Assembly (NCBI GenBank): GCA_025453555.1
Contig: JALOQC010000010.1
Span: 1 to 32,915, forward strand
Length of the DNA stretch: 32,915 bases
Origin: Myxococcota bacterium
GTDB taxonomy: Bacteria > Myxococcota_A > Polyangia > Polyangiales > Houyiibacteriaceae
Direction: 5' to 3'
In this document: positions 7,312 to 15,205 of the stretch, one piece after another
Numbering within the stretch: position 1 is the first letter of the stretch
Layout of the letters: every line of letters begins with the position of its first letter
Position numbers and translations under genes: made by a program
The notes under the pieces: model-generated
What the model was told of the DNA's origin: nothing
The model's database searches: none
What the model saw: only the letters and a program-made list of their open reading frames with translations

Positions 7312-8821
7312 CTCTCACGAGCTGGCCGACGCGCTCCGCGCGCAGCCGCCGGTCCTCGACGACGTGGCGCGCGCGCGCCTCGAAAAGGCGATCCTCCAAG
7401 CTCCTCGGGCTTCGGCGCCCGTGAAGCCTCGCTCGCGACGACCGTTCGTGGCGGGCGTGAGCGCCGGGCTCGCGGTGGCGGCGCTCGCGTTGCTCGGATG
7501 GCTCACGTTCGCGCCGACCCCGACCGAGCCCGAGGTCGCGACCTTCGAAGCGTTCAGGTCGACCCGCGGCGGCGAGCGTTCGCTCCGAGAAGGAGCGTTC
7601 GTCGAAGGCGAGGTCGTGACGACCGACGACGATCAACACGTGCGCGCCCACTTCGCAGAGCGGCGCGTCGAGGTCGAGGTCGCGCCGAGCTCGCGCGCTC
7701 GTTTCCTCCGCCTCGGGGGCTCCGATCTCGCGGTGGGGCTCGACCGCGGCTCGGTGCGCGTGAGCTTCCACCCCGAGCGCCGGGGCGAGCGTTCGCTGGC
7801 GATCGAGACGCCGCTCGCGCGGGTCGAAGTGGTCGGGACGGTGTTCGAGGTCGACGTGGACGCGGACGGAACGCGCGTGCGCGTCGAAGAAGGCATCGTG
7901 CGTGTGGTGCCGCGCGAAGGCGACGAGCGCTTCGTGCACGCCGGGGAGTCGGTGCGCGTGCGCCAGACGCGGACCGCACGAGCCGACGCGTCGGATGAGC
8001 CGATCGCGGCGAATGCCTCGGCGAACGTGGGCGATTCGGCGCGCAGAGCTTCGAACGACGGGCCGGAAGCGCCAACGTTCGACGAAGCCGGCGCGGTGCC
8101 GAGCGATGGGCCGTCGACTTGGGCCGAGCCCGAATCGGCAGACGGCGCACTGCGCACCGTGGTGGAGACGTGGCCCGAGGGCTCCGCGCGACGGCGCCGA
8201 ACGAACGACGAGACCGCGATCGTGGTCGAATCGGGCGACGGCGCGGAAGGGAACGAGTCGGGCGCGACCGAGCCGGGTGCGAACGAGTCGGGCGCGAACG
8301 AGTCGGGCGCGAACGAGTCGATCGACACCGAACGCGAGGAGTCGAGTGTCCTCGCGACCGCACCGACGTCACCCGAGGTCGCGTCCGAGCTCGCGGCTCC
8401 TCGCGGCACGCCCGGTCGTGCGCTCCCCGACGACGCCCGCTTCGAGCTCGCGATGCGGCACCTCGACGCCGACCATTTCGATGCGGCCCGACACGAGCTG
8501 CGCGCGATCGCGCGCACGAGCTCGGTTCGATCGCATCGTGCACGCGCGTGGGCCGACATCGCGCTCACCTACGCCCGCCAAGGCGACGCACGCCAAGCCA
8601 CCGAGGCCTACCGTCGCGCGGCGCAGATCGGTCGCGGCACCGAGGCAGGGGCCAACGCGCTCTTCGCGCTCGGACAGATGCGGCTTCGGCTCGGCGAGGA
8701 CGAGCTCGCGCGCGCGGCGTTCCGTGAGTACCTGAACGCGGCGCCCGAGGGTCCGTTGGCCGATCGCGCGCGTCGAACCCTCTGCCAGAGGCTCGGTGAG
8801 TGGGAGGAATGCGGCGAGTGA
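7301..8821 (+). CDS. FecR-domain membrane protein with C-terminal TPRs, probable anti-sigma regulator
   Basis: A short cytoplasmic N terminus (residues 1-48, helical, like small anti-sigma domains) precedes one membrane span (about 49-70, FVAGVSAGLAVAALALLGWL). A FecR-type beta domain (about 85-225) follows, with the pattern VRVSF, TPLARVEVVGTVFEVDVD, VRVEEGIVRVV, and GESVRV. Next comes a low-complexity linker (about 230-395) with a pentapeptide repeat, and last a TPR region (about 405-500) of the YbgF/outer-membrane-assembly type. The gene overlaps the sigma gene by 11 bp. By analogy with FecI/FecR-type systems it probably holds or releases the sigma factor in response to envelope conditions; the TPRs suggest a periplasmic partner. 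No zinc-binding anti-sigma motif is visible. Confidence 0.83.
   Translation: MARDSHELADALRAQPPVLDDVARARLEKAILQAPRASAPVKPRSRRPFVAGVSAGLAVAALALLGWLTFAPTPTEPEVATFEAFRSTRGGERSLREGAFVEGEVVTTDDDQHVRAHFAERRVEVEVAPSSRARFLRLGGSDLAVGLDRGSVRVSFHPERRGERSLAIETPLARVEVVGTVFEVDVDADGTRVRVEEGIVRVVPREGDERFVHAGESVRVRQTRTARADASDEPIAANASANVGDSARRASNDGPEAPTFDEAGAVPSDGPSTWAEPESADGALRTVVETWPEGSARRRRTNDETAIVVESGDGAEGNESGATEPGANESGANESGANESIDTEREESSVLATAPTSPEVASELAAPRGTPGRALPDDARFELAMRHLDADHFDAARHELRAIARTSSVRSHRARAWADIALTYARQGDARQATEAYRRAAQIGRGTEAGANALFALGQMRLRLGEDELARAAFREYLNAAPEGPLADRARRTLCQRLGEWEECGE
8251..8320 (+). repeat. 15-bp tandem repeat within the FecR gene (about 4.7 copies)
   Basis: Units of GAACGAGTCGGGCGC start at 8251, 8281 and 8296; a diverged copy lies at 8266-8280 and a partial one at 8311-8320. 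They encode repeats of NESGA/ANESG in the periplasmic linker and stay in frame, so length changes would be tolerated. Confidence 0.9.
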
Positions 8822-8846
8822 CCGCGACCGTGGTACGGTCCGCGCC

Positions 8847-9500
8847 ATGATCGAGGGGTTGTTCATCGTCCTCGAAGGCGTCGACGGCGCCGGCACGACG
8901 ACGCACACGAAGTTGCTCTTGGACGGGCTGCGCCAGCGCGGCTTGCCCGTGCACACCACGCGGGAGCCGAGCGACGGTCCCATCGGCAACATGCTCCGCC
9001 AGATCCTCGCCGGTCGCGTGGTGGTCCCGGGCATCCGTGGGCCCCGCCCACCGAGCTGGAGCACGATGGCGCTCTTGTTTGCGGCGGATCGGCTCGATCA
9101 CGTGGAGGCGGAGATCGTCCCGAACCTGCTCGACGGGGTGACGGTGCTCTCCGATCGCTACGATCACTCGTCCGTCGCGTACCAATCGGTGACCGGGGGT
9201 GGGGATCCCGACGCGGTGGTGTGGGTGAAGGAGCTCAACCGCCACGCGCGACGTCCGGATCTGACGATCGTGCTCGACGTGCCGCCCGAGATCGCGGCCC
9301 AGCGGCGCATCCAGCGCGGTCGCGGGCGGGAGATCTACGACGACGAAGACCTCCAGGTGCAGCTCGCGAAGTTCTACCTCGACATCGAGCGTCACTTCCC
9401 CGGCGATCGGATCGTGCACGTCGACGGCAGCCGCTCGGTCCAAGAGGTCGCGGCGGACGTGATGAAGCACGTGCGCACCTTGCGCGGAGAGCCGGTCTGA
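8847..9500 (+). CDS. tmk: Thymidylate kinase
   Basis: Phosphorylates dTMP to dTDP for DNA synthesis in the cytoplasm. The 217-residue protein has the expected family length. It shows the P-loop EGVDGAGTTTH (residues 10-20), the dTMP-contact motif DRYDHSSVAYQ (from Asp103), a LID-like Arg-rich segment (RIQRGRGRE, about 144-152) and a typical C-terminal helix. The usual P-loop Lys (GxxxxGKT) is Thr17 here; related GAGTTT variants may exist in other tmk-like proteins, but the change should be verified. The ATG at 8847 has no Shine-Dalgarno sequence; TACGGT at 8834-8839 could be a -10 box for a near-leaderless message. The next gene overlaps its stop by one base. Confidence 0.88.
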   Translation: MIEGLFIVLEGVDGAGTTTHTKLLLDGLRQRGLPVHTTREPSDGPIGNMLRQILAGRVVVPGIRGPRPPSWSTMALLFAADRLDHVEAEIVPNLLDGVTVLSDRYDHSSVAYQSVTGGGDPDAVVWVKELNRHARRPDLTIVLDVPPEIAAQRRIQRGRGREIYDDEDLQVQLAKFYLDIERHFPGDRIVHVDGSRSVQEVAADVMKHVRTLRGEPV

Positions 9501-10123
9501 TGGGGGGAGCTCGGAGGTCCGGGCCGCGGTCGGGCCGCGCGGTCGTGCTCCTCGTGTCGTCCGCGCTGTGGGGACTGCTCGGCTGCGAAGAGCCGCCGTT
9601 GCCCGAAGCCGGGGAGTGGACGGCCGCGGATCACGCGCAGCCCGATCGAGGCGCGGCGACCACGAACCAACAGCGCGCGCCTCGCGCCGAGCGCACCAAC
9701 GATCCACTCGCCGCGGCGGCGGCGCTATGGAACGTCACCTGCGCGTCCTGCCACGGGCGGACCGGGGCGGGCGACGGACCGGCCGCCCCCGGTCCGATGG
9801 TGAGCTTCGCGAGCACGGAGTGGCAGAACGGCCGAAGCGACGTCGAGATCGCGCAGGTGATCGTCGACGGTCGCAACATGATGCCCGCCTTCGGAGACAC
9901 GATCGCTCCCGCCGGGATCGAGGCGCTCGTGGCCCTGATTCGCCGTTTCGGCGGGGCCACGGGCCCCGCGCCGGCCGGAGGGTCAGTGGCTGCACCGGGG
10001 GAGGCGCTGGCTCCTTCTCCCGACCCGTCGACTGCGCCGGGCCCCTCGGGCGCTTCTTCTTCCGCCCCGACACCTCCCTCGGCGCCCCCCGACCCGCCGT
10101 CGACCCCACCTCCGGCTCCGTAG
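9500..10123 (+). CDS. c-type cytochrome lipoprotein with Pro/Ser/Ala-rich tail
   Basis: A monoheme cytochrome likely anchored by lipid outside the inner membrane. Residues 1-29 form a lipoprotein signal with lipobox LLGC (Cys29). The heme site is CASCH (Cys81, Cys84, His85). NMMPAF (about 127-131) supplies a likely axial Met and is typical of class I cytochromes that follow the CxxCHG-x-x-G-x-G-D-G-P pattern. Residues about 145-207 are a Pro/Ala/Ser-rich tail without clear fold. The ATG overlaps the tmk stop (TGATG), implying co-translation, although the two functions are unrelated. An electron-transfer partner is not identifiable here. Confidence 0.85.
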   Translation: MGGARRSGPRSGRAVVLLVSSALWGLLGCEEPPLPEAGEWTAADHAQPDRGAATTNQQRAPRAERTNDPLAAAAALWNVTCASCHGRTGAGDGPAAPGPMVSFASTEWQNGRSDVEIAQVIVDGRNMMPAFGDTIAPAGIEALVALIRRFGGATGPAPAGGSVAAPGEALAPSPDPSTAPGPSGASSSAPTPPSAPPDPPSTPPPAP

Positions 10124-10363
10124 CCCTCGAGGCATCGATCGCCGATCTCGGCGTGATCCCACACGATCGTGGCGATCGTGAGCGAGGATCACGGCGGCCC
10201 TCCACGGGTGCCCGCGGGACGACCTCGTCAAACACGCCGGTTTGGTGGCGATTCTTCATTGATTTCGGTATGTTGGGTCCTGGGTGGGGCGAGGTTTGAC
10301 TCGCCTTCTAGCGGGTGCTACGCCCGCGCCCGCTGACGACGACACGACGGTCTGTCGCAGCAC

Positions 10364-10389
10364 GGGTCCCCTGAAACTTCAGAGGACCC
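10364..10389 (+). promoter_or_regulatory. Hairpin in the atp leader
   Basis: GGGTCC (10364-10369) pairs with GGACCC (10384-10389), and CTGA (10371-10374) with TCAG (10379-10382), around an AACT tetraloop with one C/A mismatch. It has no T-run, so it is not a standard terminator. Its role is unknown; mRNA stability or leader control is possible. Confidence 0.55.
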
Positions 10390-10434
10390 TACGTCTCTCG
10401 AGGACCACCTCCCCCGAGGACCACGCCGGTCCTC
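10382..10434 (+). repeat. Three GAGGACC words plus an inverted copy in the atp leader
   Basis: GAGGACC occurs at 10382-10388, 10400-10406 and 10416-10422 (spacings 18 and 16 bp). The last pairs with GGTCCTC at 10428-10434 around a five-base loop. The regular spacing could reflect a protein-binding array or alternative RNA pairings with the hairpin at 10364. Confidence 0.5.
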
Positions 10435-10537
10435 CCTTCGAGCCCCCGCTCGACGGCTCTCCCGGAGTCGACGCACGACTCCGCTCCATCGCCTCGGCCG
10501 CCCCACGACGTGGCGCGCGGTCGCCACGAGGACACCG

Positions 10538-11002
10538 ATGAACCTCCTCAGCGCCCTCCTCTCGGAAGGCTCGATCATCGACCTGGACGGGTCGTTCTTC
10601 CTCCAGCTCGCGATCTTCTGGGTCGCGTACTTCCTGCTCAAGGCCACCGTCTTCAAGCCGATCCTCGCGGTCCTCGAAGCCCGCGAAGAGACGATCGAAG
10701 GCAGCAAGCGCGAGGCGAAGGAGGTCGAGCACGAGGCGAAGGCCAAGCAGAAGGAGTTCGAGGACCAGCTCTCGGTCGTGCGCACGCGCGGCAACGAAGA
10801 GCGCGAGAAGCTCCGCGGCGAGGCCAAGCACCTCGAGTCGACGCTCCTCGACAAGGTCCGCGCCGAGACTCAGGCGCAGCTCCGCGAAGCCGACGAGACG
10901 CTCCTCCACGAGGGCCGCAAGGCGCGCGAAGAGATCCAGGCCCAGACTCCGGTGCTCGCGCGCGAGATCGCGTCGAAGCTCCTTGCCCGCGAGGTCGCGT
11001 GA
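10538..11002 (+). CDS. atpF': ATP synthase F0 subunit b' (peripheral stalk)
   Basis: The 154-residue protein has one N-terminal membrane span (about residues 19-36, FFLQLAIFWVAYFLLKAT) followed by a long charged coiled coil (about 45-150), the layout of F0 b-type stalk subunits. It opens the atpF'-atpF-atpH-atpA-atpG run. GAGGA at 10528-10532 supplies a ribosome binding site. Its stop overlaps the next start (TGATG). The absence of a signal peptide contrasts with its partner atpF. Assignment as b' rather than b rests on order and length. Confidence 0.88.
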   Translation: MNLLSALLSEGSIIDLDGSFFLQLAIFWVAYFLLKATVFKPILAVLEAREETIEGSKREAKEVEHEAKAKQKEFEDQLSVVRTRGNEEREKLRGEAKHLESTLLDKVRAETQAQLREADETLLHEGRKAREEIQAQTPVLAREIASKLLAREVA

Positions 11003-11706
11003 TGCGTCTGAACCGAGTCTTCTCCGCGGCCTTCGTGGCCGTGTCCATCTACGCCCTCCCGGTCGTCGCGCAGGACGCGCACGACCACGACCACGACCAC
11101 TCGGGCGAGACCGCGGAAGAGCACGCGGCGCACGCCGACGGTGCCCATGCGGACGAAGCGCACGCCGCGCACGACGACCACCACGGTCACGTGAGCGCGT
11201 CGGCGATCTTCGCGGACGGAAAGTTCCGCGCGAGCCTCGTGAGCTTCGGTCTGCTCGTGGCGCTCGGCGTGTACTTCCTGCGTCAGAAGATCCGCGCGGG
11301 GCTCTCCGCCCGCAAGCGCGAGATCGAAGAGGCGGTCGCCGAGGCCAACCGCGTGCGCGCGGAAGCCGAAGCGAAGAAGGCCGAGCTCGAGCAGCGCCTC
11401 GCTCGCCTCGACGACGAGCTCGCGCTCGTGCGTACGGAGCTGCAGAAGGCAGCCGAGGCGGAGCGCGACCGCATCGTGCAGGACGCGGAGACGAAGGCCG
11501 CGCTCCTCCGCAAGGACACGAAGTTCCAGATCGAGCAGCGCATGAAGCAGCTGCGCGAAGATCTGACCCGCGAGACCGTCCTCGCCGCCGTTCGCGCGGC
11601 GGAGAAGGTGCTCGCCGACAAGACGACCGCCGCCGATCAGCAGCGGCTCGCCGACGCGTACCTCGCGGAGCTCGCGAAGGTCGCGCAGCCGGAGGTTCGC
11701 TCGTGA
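11002..11706 (+). CDS. atpF: ATP synthase F0 subunit b with signal peptide and His-rich periplasmic extension
   Basis: Forms the peripheral stalk linking F1 to F0. Residues 1-23 look like a cleavable signal peptide (cleavage near VVA before Gln24). Residues 24-63 hold 12 His and 8 Asp in DHDHDH- and HAAHADGAH-like runs. The membrane span lies at about 75-93 and the long stalk coiled coil at about 98-225. The span and coil are canonical; the exported His/Asp segment is not present in E. coli b. In b subunits the N terminus faces the periplasm, so the segment would lie there and could bind zinc, copper or nickel ions. The start overlaps the atpF' stop and the stop overlaps the atpH GTG. Confidence 0.88.
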   Translation: MRLNRVFSAAFVAVSIYALPVVAQDAHDHDHDHSGETAEEHAAHADGAHADEAHAAHDDHHGHVSASAIFADGKFRASLVSFGLLVALGVYFLRQKIRAGLSARKREIEEAVAEANRVRAEAEAKKAELEQRLARLDDELALVRTELQKAAEAERDRIVQDAETKAALLRKDTKFQIEQRMKQLREDLTRETVLAAVRAAEKVLADKTTAADQQRLADAYLAELAKVAQPEVRS

Positions 11707-12245
11707 AGGGTTCCGCCGTCGGGCGTCGTTACGCCAGAGCGCTCCTCGAGGTTGCCGAGGAGCAGAAGCAGGTCCCGAAGGTCCAGAAGGACCTCGAAGA
11801 TCTCCTCGCGAGCTGGCAGGGGAGCCGCGAGCTCCGCACCACCTTCGAGAACCCGGCCTTCGGCGCCGATCTTCGCGCGAAGATCCTCGACCAGCTCGTG
11901 CAGCGGATGGGCCTCTCGACGCTCGTCGCCAGCACGCTGAAGCTGCTCTCGGAGCGTCAGCGGCTTCGGCATCTGCCGGACATCGCGGCCGCCTTCTTCG
12001 CGTTGGCGCAAGAGGGAGCGGGCGCGGTGGTGGCCGAGGTCACCACGGCCACGGATCTCCCGGACGCGTACTACGCGAAGCTCCAGGCGACCCTGGAGAA
12101 GAGCCTCGGCAAGAAGGTCTCGCTCGTGAAGAAGACCGACCCGACCTTGGTCGCGGGCGTCGTCACGCGCATCGGCGACAAGGTGTTCGACGGAAGCGTC
12201 CGCTCGAGCCTCCGCCAGCTCGAGGACCGCCTCCTCGCGCGCTGA
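11703..12245 (+). CDS. atpH: ATP synthase F1 subunit delta
   Basis: Joins the F1 head to the b stalk. The 180-residue protein matches the OSCP/delta family: RRYARALLEVAEE near the N terminus, a helical N-terminal domain (to about residue 105), and the C-terminal GAGAVVAEVTTATDLPD...LVAGVVTRIGDKVFDGSVRSSL segment. GTG at 11703 is the start: GGAGG at 11691-11695 lies seven bases upstream, and the codon overlaps the atpF stop by four bases (GTGA), indicating coupled translation. Confidence 0.93.
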   Translation: MKGSAVGRRYARALLEVAEEQKQVPKVQKDLEDLLASWQGSRELRTTFENPAFGADLRAKILDQLVQRMGLSTLVASTLKLLSERQRLRHLPDIAAAFFALAQEGAGAVVAEVTTATDLPDAYYAKLQATLEKSLGKKVSLVKKTDPTLVAGVVTRIGDKVFDGSVRSSLRQLEDRLLAR

Positions 12246-12303
12246 GCCCGGAGCGCCCCCCGAGGGCGCTCGTTTCGTCGGTCGAACCACGACCGAATCC
12301 CGA

Positions 12304-12329
12304 TTGAATCCGTTCGAACCCCGTAGACT
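12304..12329 (+). promoter_or_regulatory. Possible internal promoter upstream of atpA
   Basis: The 173-bp gap between atpH and atpA contains TTGAAT (12304-12309) and TAGACT (12324-12329). The 14-bp spacer is shorter than usual, so the call is weak. It would give atpA a leader of about 80 nt. Confidence 0.25.
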
Positions 12330-12418
12330 TTCCGGCTCGTGAGCGAGCCGAATCGAAGAAAACGAGCCGCGCCGACAGGGCGGTTCCCGCCGCCGCCCGC
12401 GCGGCCACGGAGCAGACG

Positions 12419-14071
<1,653 letters not shown>

Positions 14072-14081
14072 GGGGTCGGCG

Positions 14082-14960
14082 ATGCCGAACCTGAAGACCA
14101 TCCGCAAGCGGATCGGAAGCGTCAAGAACACGCAGAAGATCACGCGCGCGATGAAGCTCGTCGCGGCGGCGCGTCTGCGTCGCGCGCAGCAGAACATCCT
14201 CGAGCTGCGTCCCTACGCGATCAAGACGCTCGAGGTGCTCTCGTCGGTGGCGGCGCGCGTGACCGACGAGCCCGAGACCATCCACCCCCTGCTCCGCGTG
14301 CGCGAGCCCGAGCACGTGATGCTCGTGGTGCTCACCTCCGACCGCGGCCTCGCGGGCGCGTTCAACGCCAACATCTGCAAGGCGGCGTTCACGCGTTGGA
14401 AGGAGCTCGAGGCCGAAGGCGCGAAGGTCTGCTTCACGGTGATCGGCCGCAAGGGCCGTGACTACCTGCGTCGTCGCAACGCGGACATCCGCCACGACTT
14501 CACGGGCATCTTCGAGGGCCTCTCGGTGGAGAAGGCGGGCGAGATCGCGCGCACGATCATCCACGAGTACGTCCAGGACGATCAGGATCTCGACGCCTGC
14601 TACCTCGTCTACAACGAGTTCAAGAGCGCCATCAGCCAGGAAGTGGTCATCGAGCCACTCCTTCCGATCACGCCGATGGAGCTCTCGGAAGACGCGATGG
14701 GAGACTTCCTCTACGAGCCGTCGAAGGACGCGCTCCTCGAGAAGCTCCTGCCGATGTACGTCGAGGTCGAGATCTACCGCGCGCTCCTCGAGAGCGTCGC
14801 GTCCGAGCACGGCGCGCGCATGACCGCGATGGACGCCGCGACCGGCAACGCCTCCGACATGATCGGAAAGCTGACGCTCGTCTACAACCGCGCACGTCAG
14901 GCCGCGATCACCAAGGAGCTCATGGAGATCATCGGCGGCGCCGAGGCCCTCAAGGGCTGA
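14082..14960 (+). CDS. atpG: ATP synthase F1 subunit gamma
   Basis: Central rotor shaft. The 292-residue protein has the standard N-terminal helix (IRKRIGSVKNTQKITRAMKL), the TSDRGLAGAFN segment in the Rossmann-like middle and the C-terminal AMDAATGNASDMIGKLTLVYNRARQAAITKEL helix. GAGGGG at 14071-14076 is the ribosome binding site. Unlike the common atpAGDC order, atpD does not follow; a terminator hairpin and a divergently placed kinase gene intervene. Confidence 0.95.
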   Translation: MPNLKTIRKRIGSVKNTQKITRAMKLVAAARLRRAQQNILELRPYAIKTLEVLSSVAARVTDEPETIHPLLRVREPEHVMLVVLTSDRGLAGAFNANICKAAFTRWKELEAEGAKVCFTVIGRKGRDYLRRRNADIRHDFTGIFEGLSVEKAGEIARTIIHEYVQDDQDLDACYLVYNEFKSAISQEVVIEPLLPITPMELSEDAMGDFLYEPSKDALLEKLLPMYVEVEIYRALLESVASEHGARMTAMDAATGNASDMIGKLTLVYNRARQAAITKELMEIIGGAEALKG

Positions 14961-14982
14961 GCGATTCGGTCGAGTCTTCCGC

Positions 14983-15014
14983 GAAAGAAGCCGCCTCTCG
15001 GGGCGGCTTCTTTC
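14983..15014 (+). terminator. Terminator after atpG
   Basis: A perfect 13-bp inverted repeat, arm GAAAGAAGCCGCC (14983-14995) with its complement (15002-15014), has a six-base loop and a T-rich 3' arm (TTCTTTC). It ends the atpF'-atpG transcript before the opposing kinase gene. Confidence 0.8.
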
Positions 15015-15133
15015 GTGTCTGGCGGTCGTCGTCGAGGTTCGCTTCCCACGGTGCGAGCTCGAGGTCGAAGACAGGTTCGGGGCGAGGTCGAAAGGCTCTC
15101 TGCGGATCGTCGCGGACCTTCCGAGAAGAAGAG

Positions 15134-15158
15134 GAAAGCCGCCTCTCGGGCGGCTTTC
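15134..15158 (-). terminator. Terminator of the opposing kinase gene
   Basis: A 10-bp inverted repeat, arm GAAAGCCGCC (15134-15143 and 15149-15158), has a five-base loop. On the minus strand it is followed by CTCTTCTTCTC, so it best serves the kinase gene ending at 15206. It could also back up the atpG terminator. Confidence 0.6.
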
Positions 15159-15205
15159 TCTCTCGACATTCGGTCCGTGATCTCACGGCCAGGACATCCG
15201 GATCG

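Larger units (their letters stand above)
10124..10537 (+). promoter_or_regulatory. Leader/promoter region upstream of the atp genes
   Basis: This 414-bp stretch has no convincing gene. A locally AT-richer patch at about 10240-10275 (TTCTTCATTGATTTCGGTAT) is the likeliest promoter area, but no well-spaced -35/-10 pair is clear. The downstream half holds a hairpin at 10364-10389 and three GAGGACC words, described separately. A GAGGA tract at 10528-10532 serves as ribosome binding site for the first atp gene. Confidence 0.5.
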
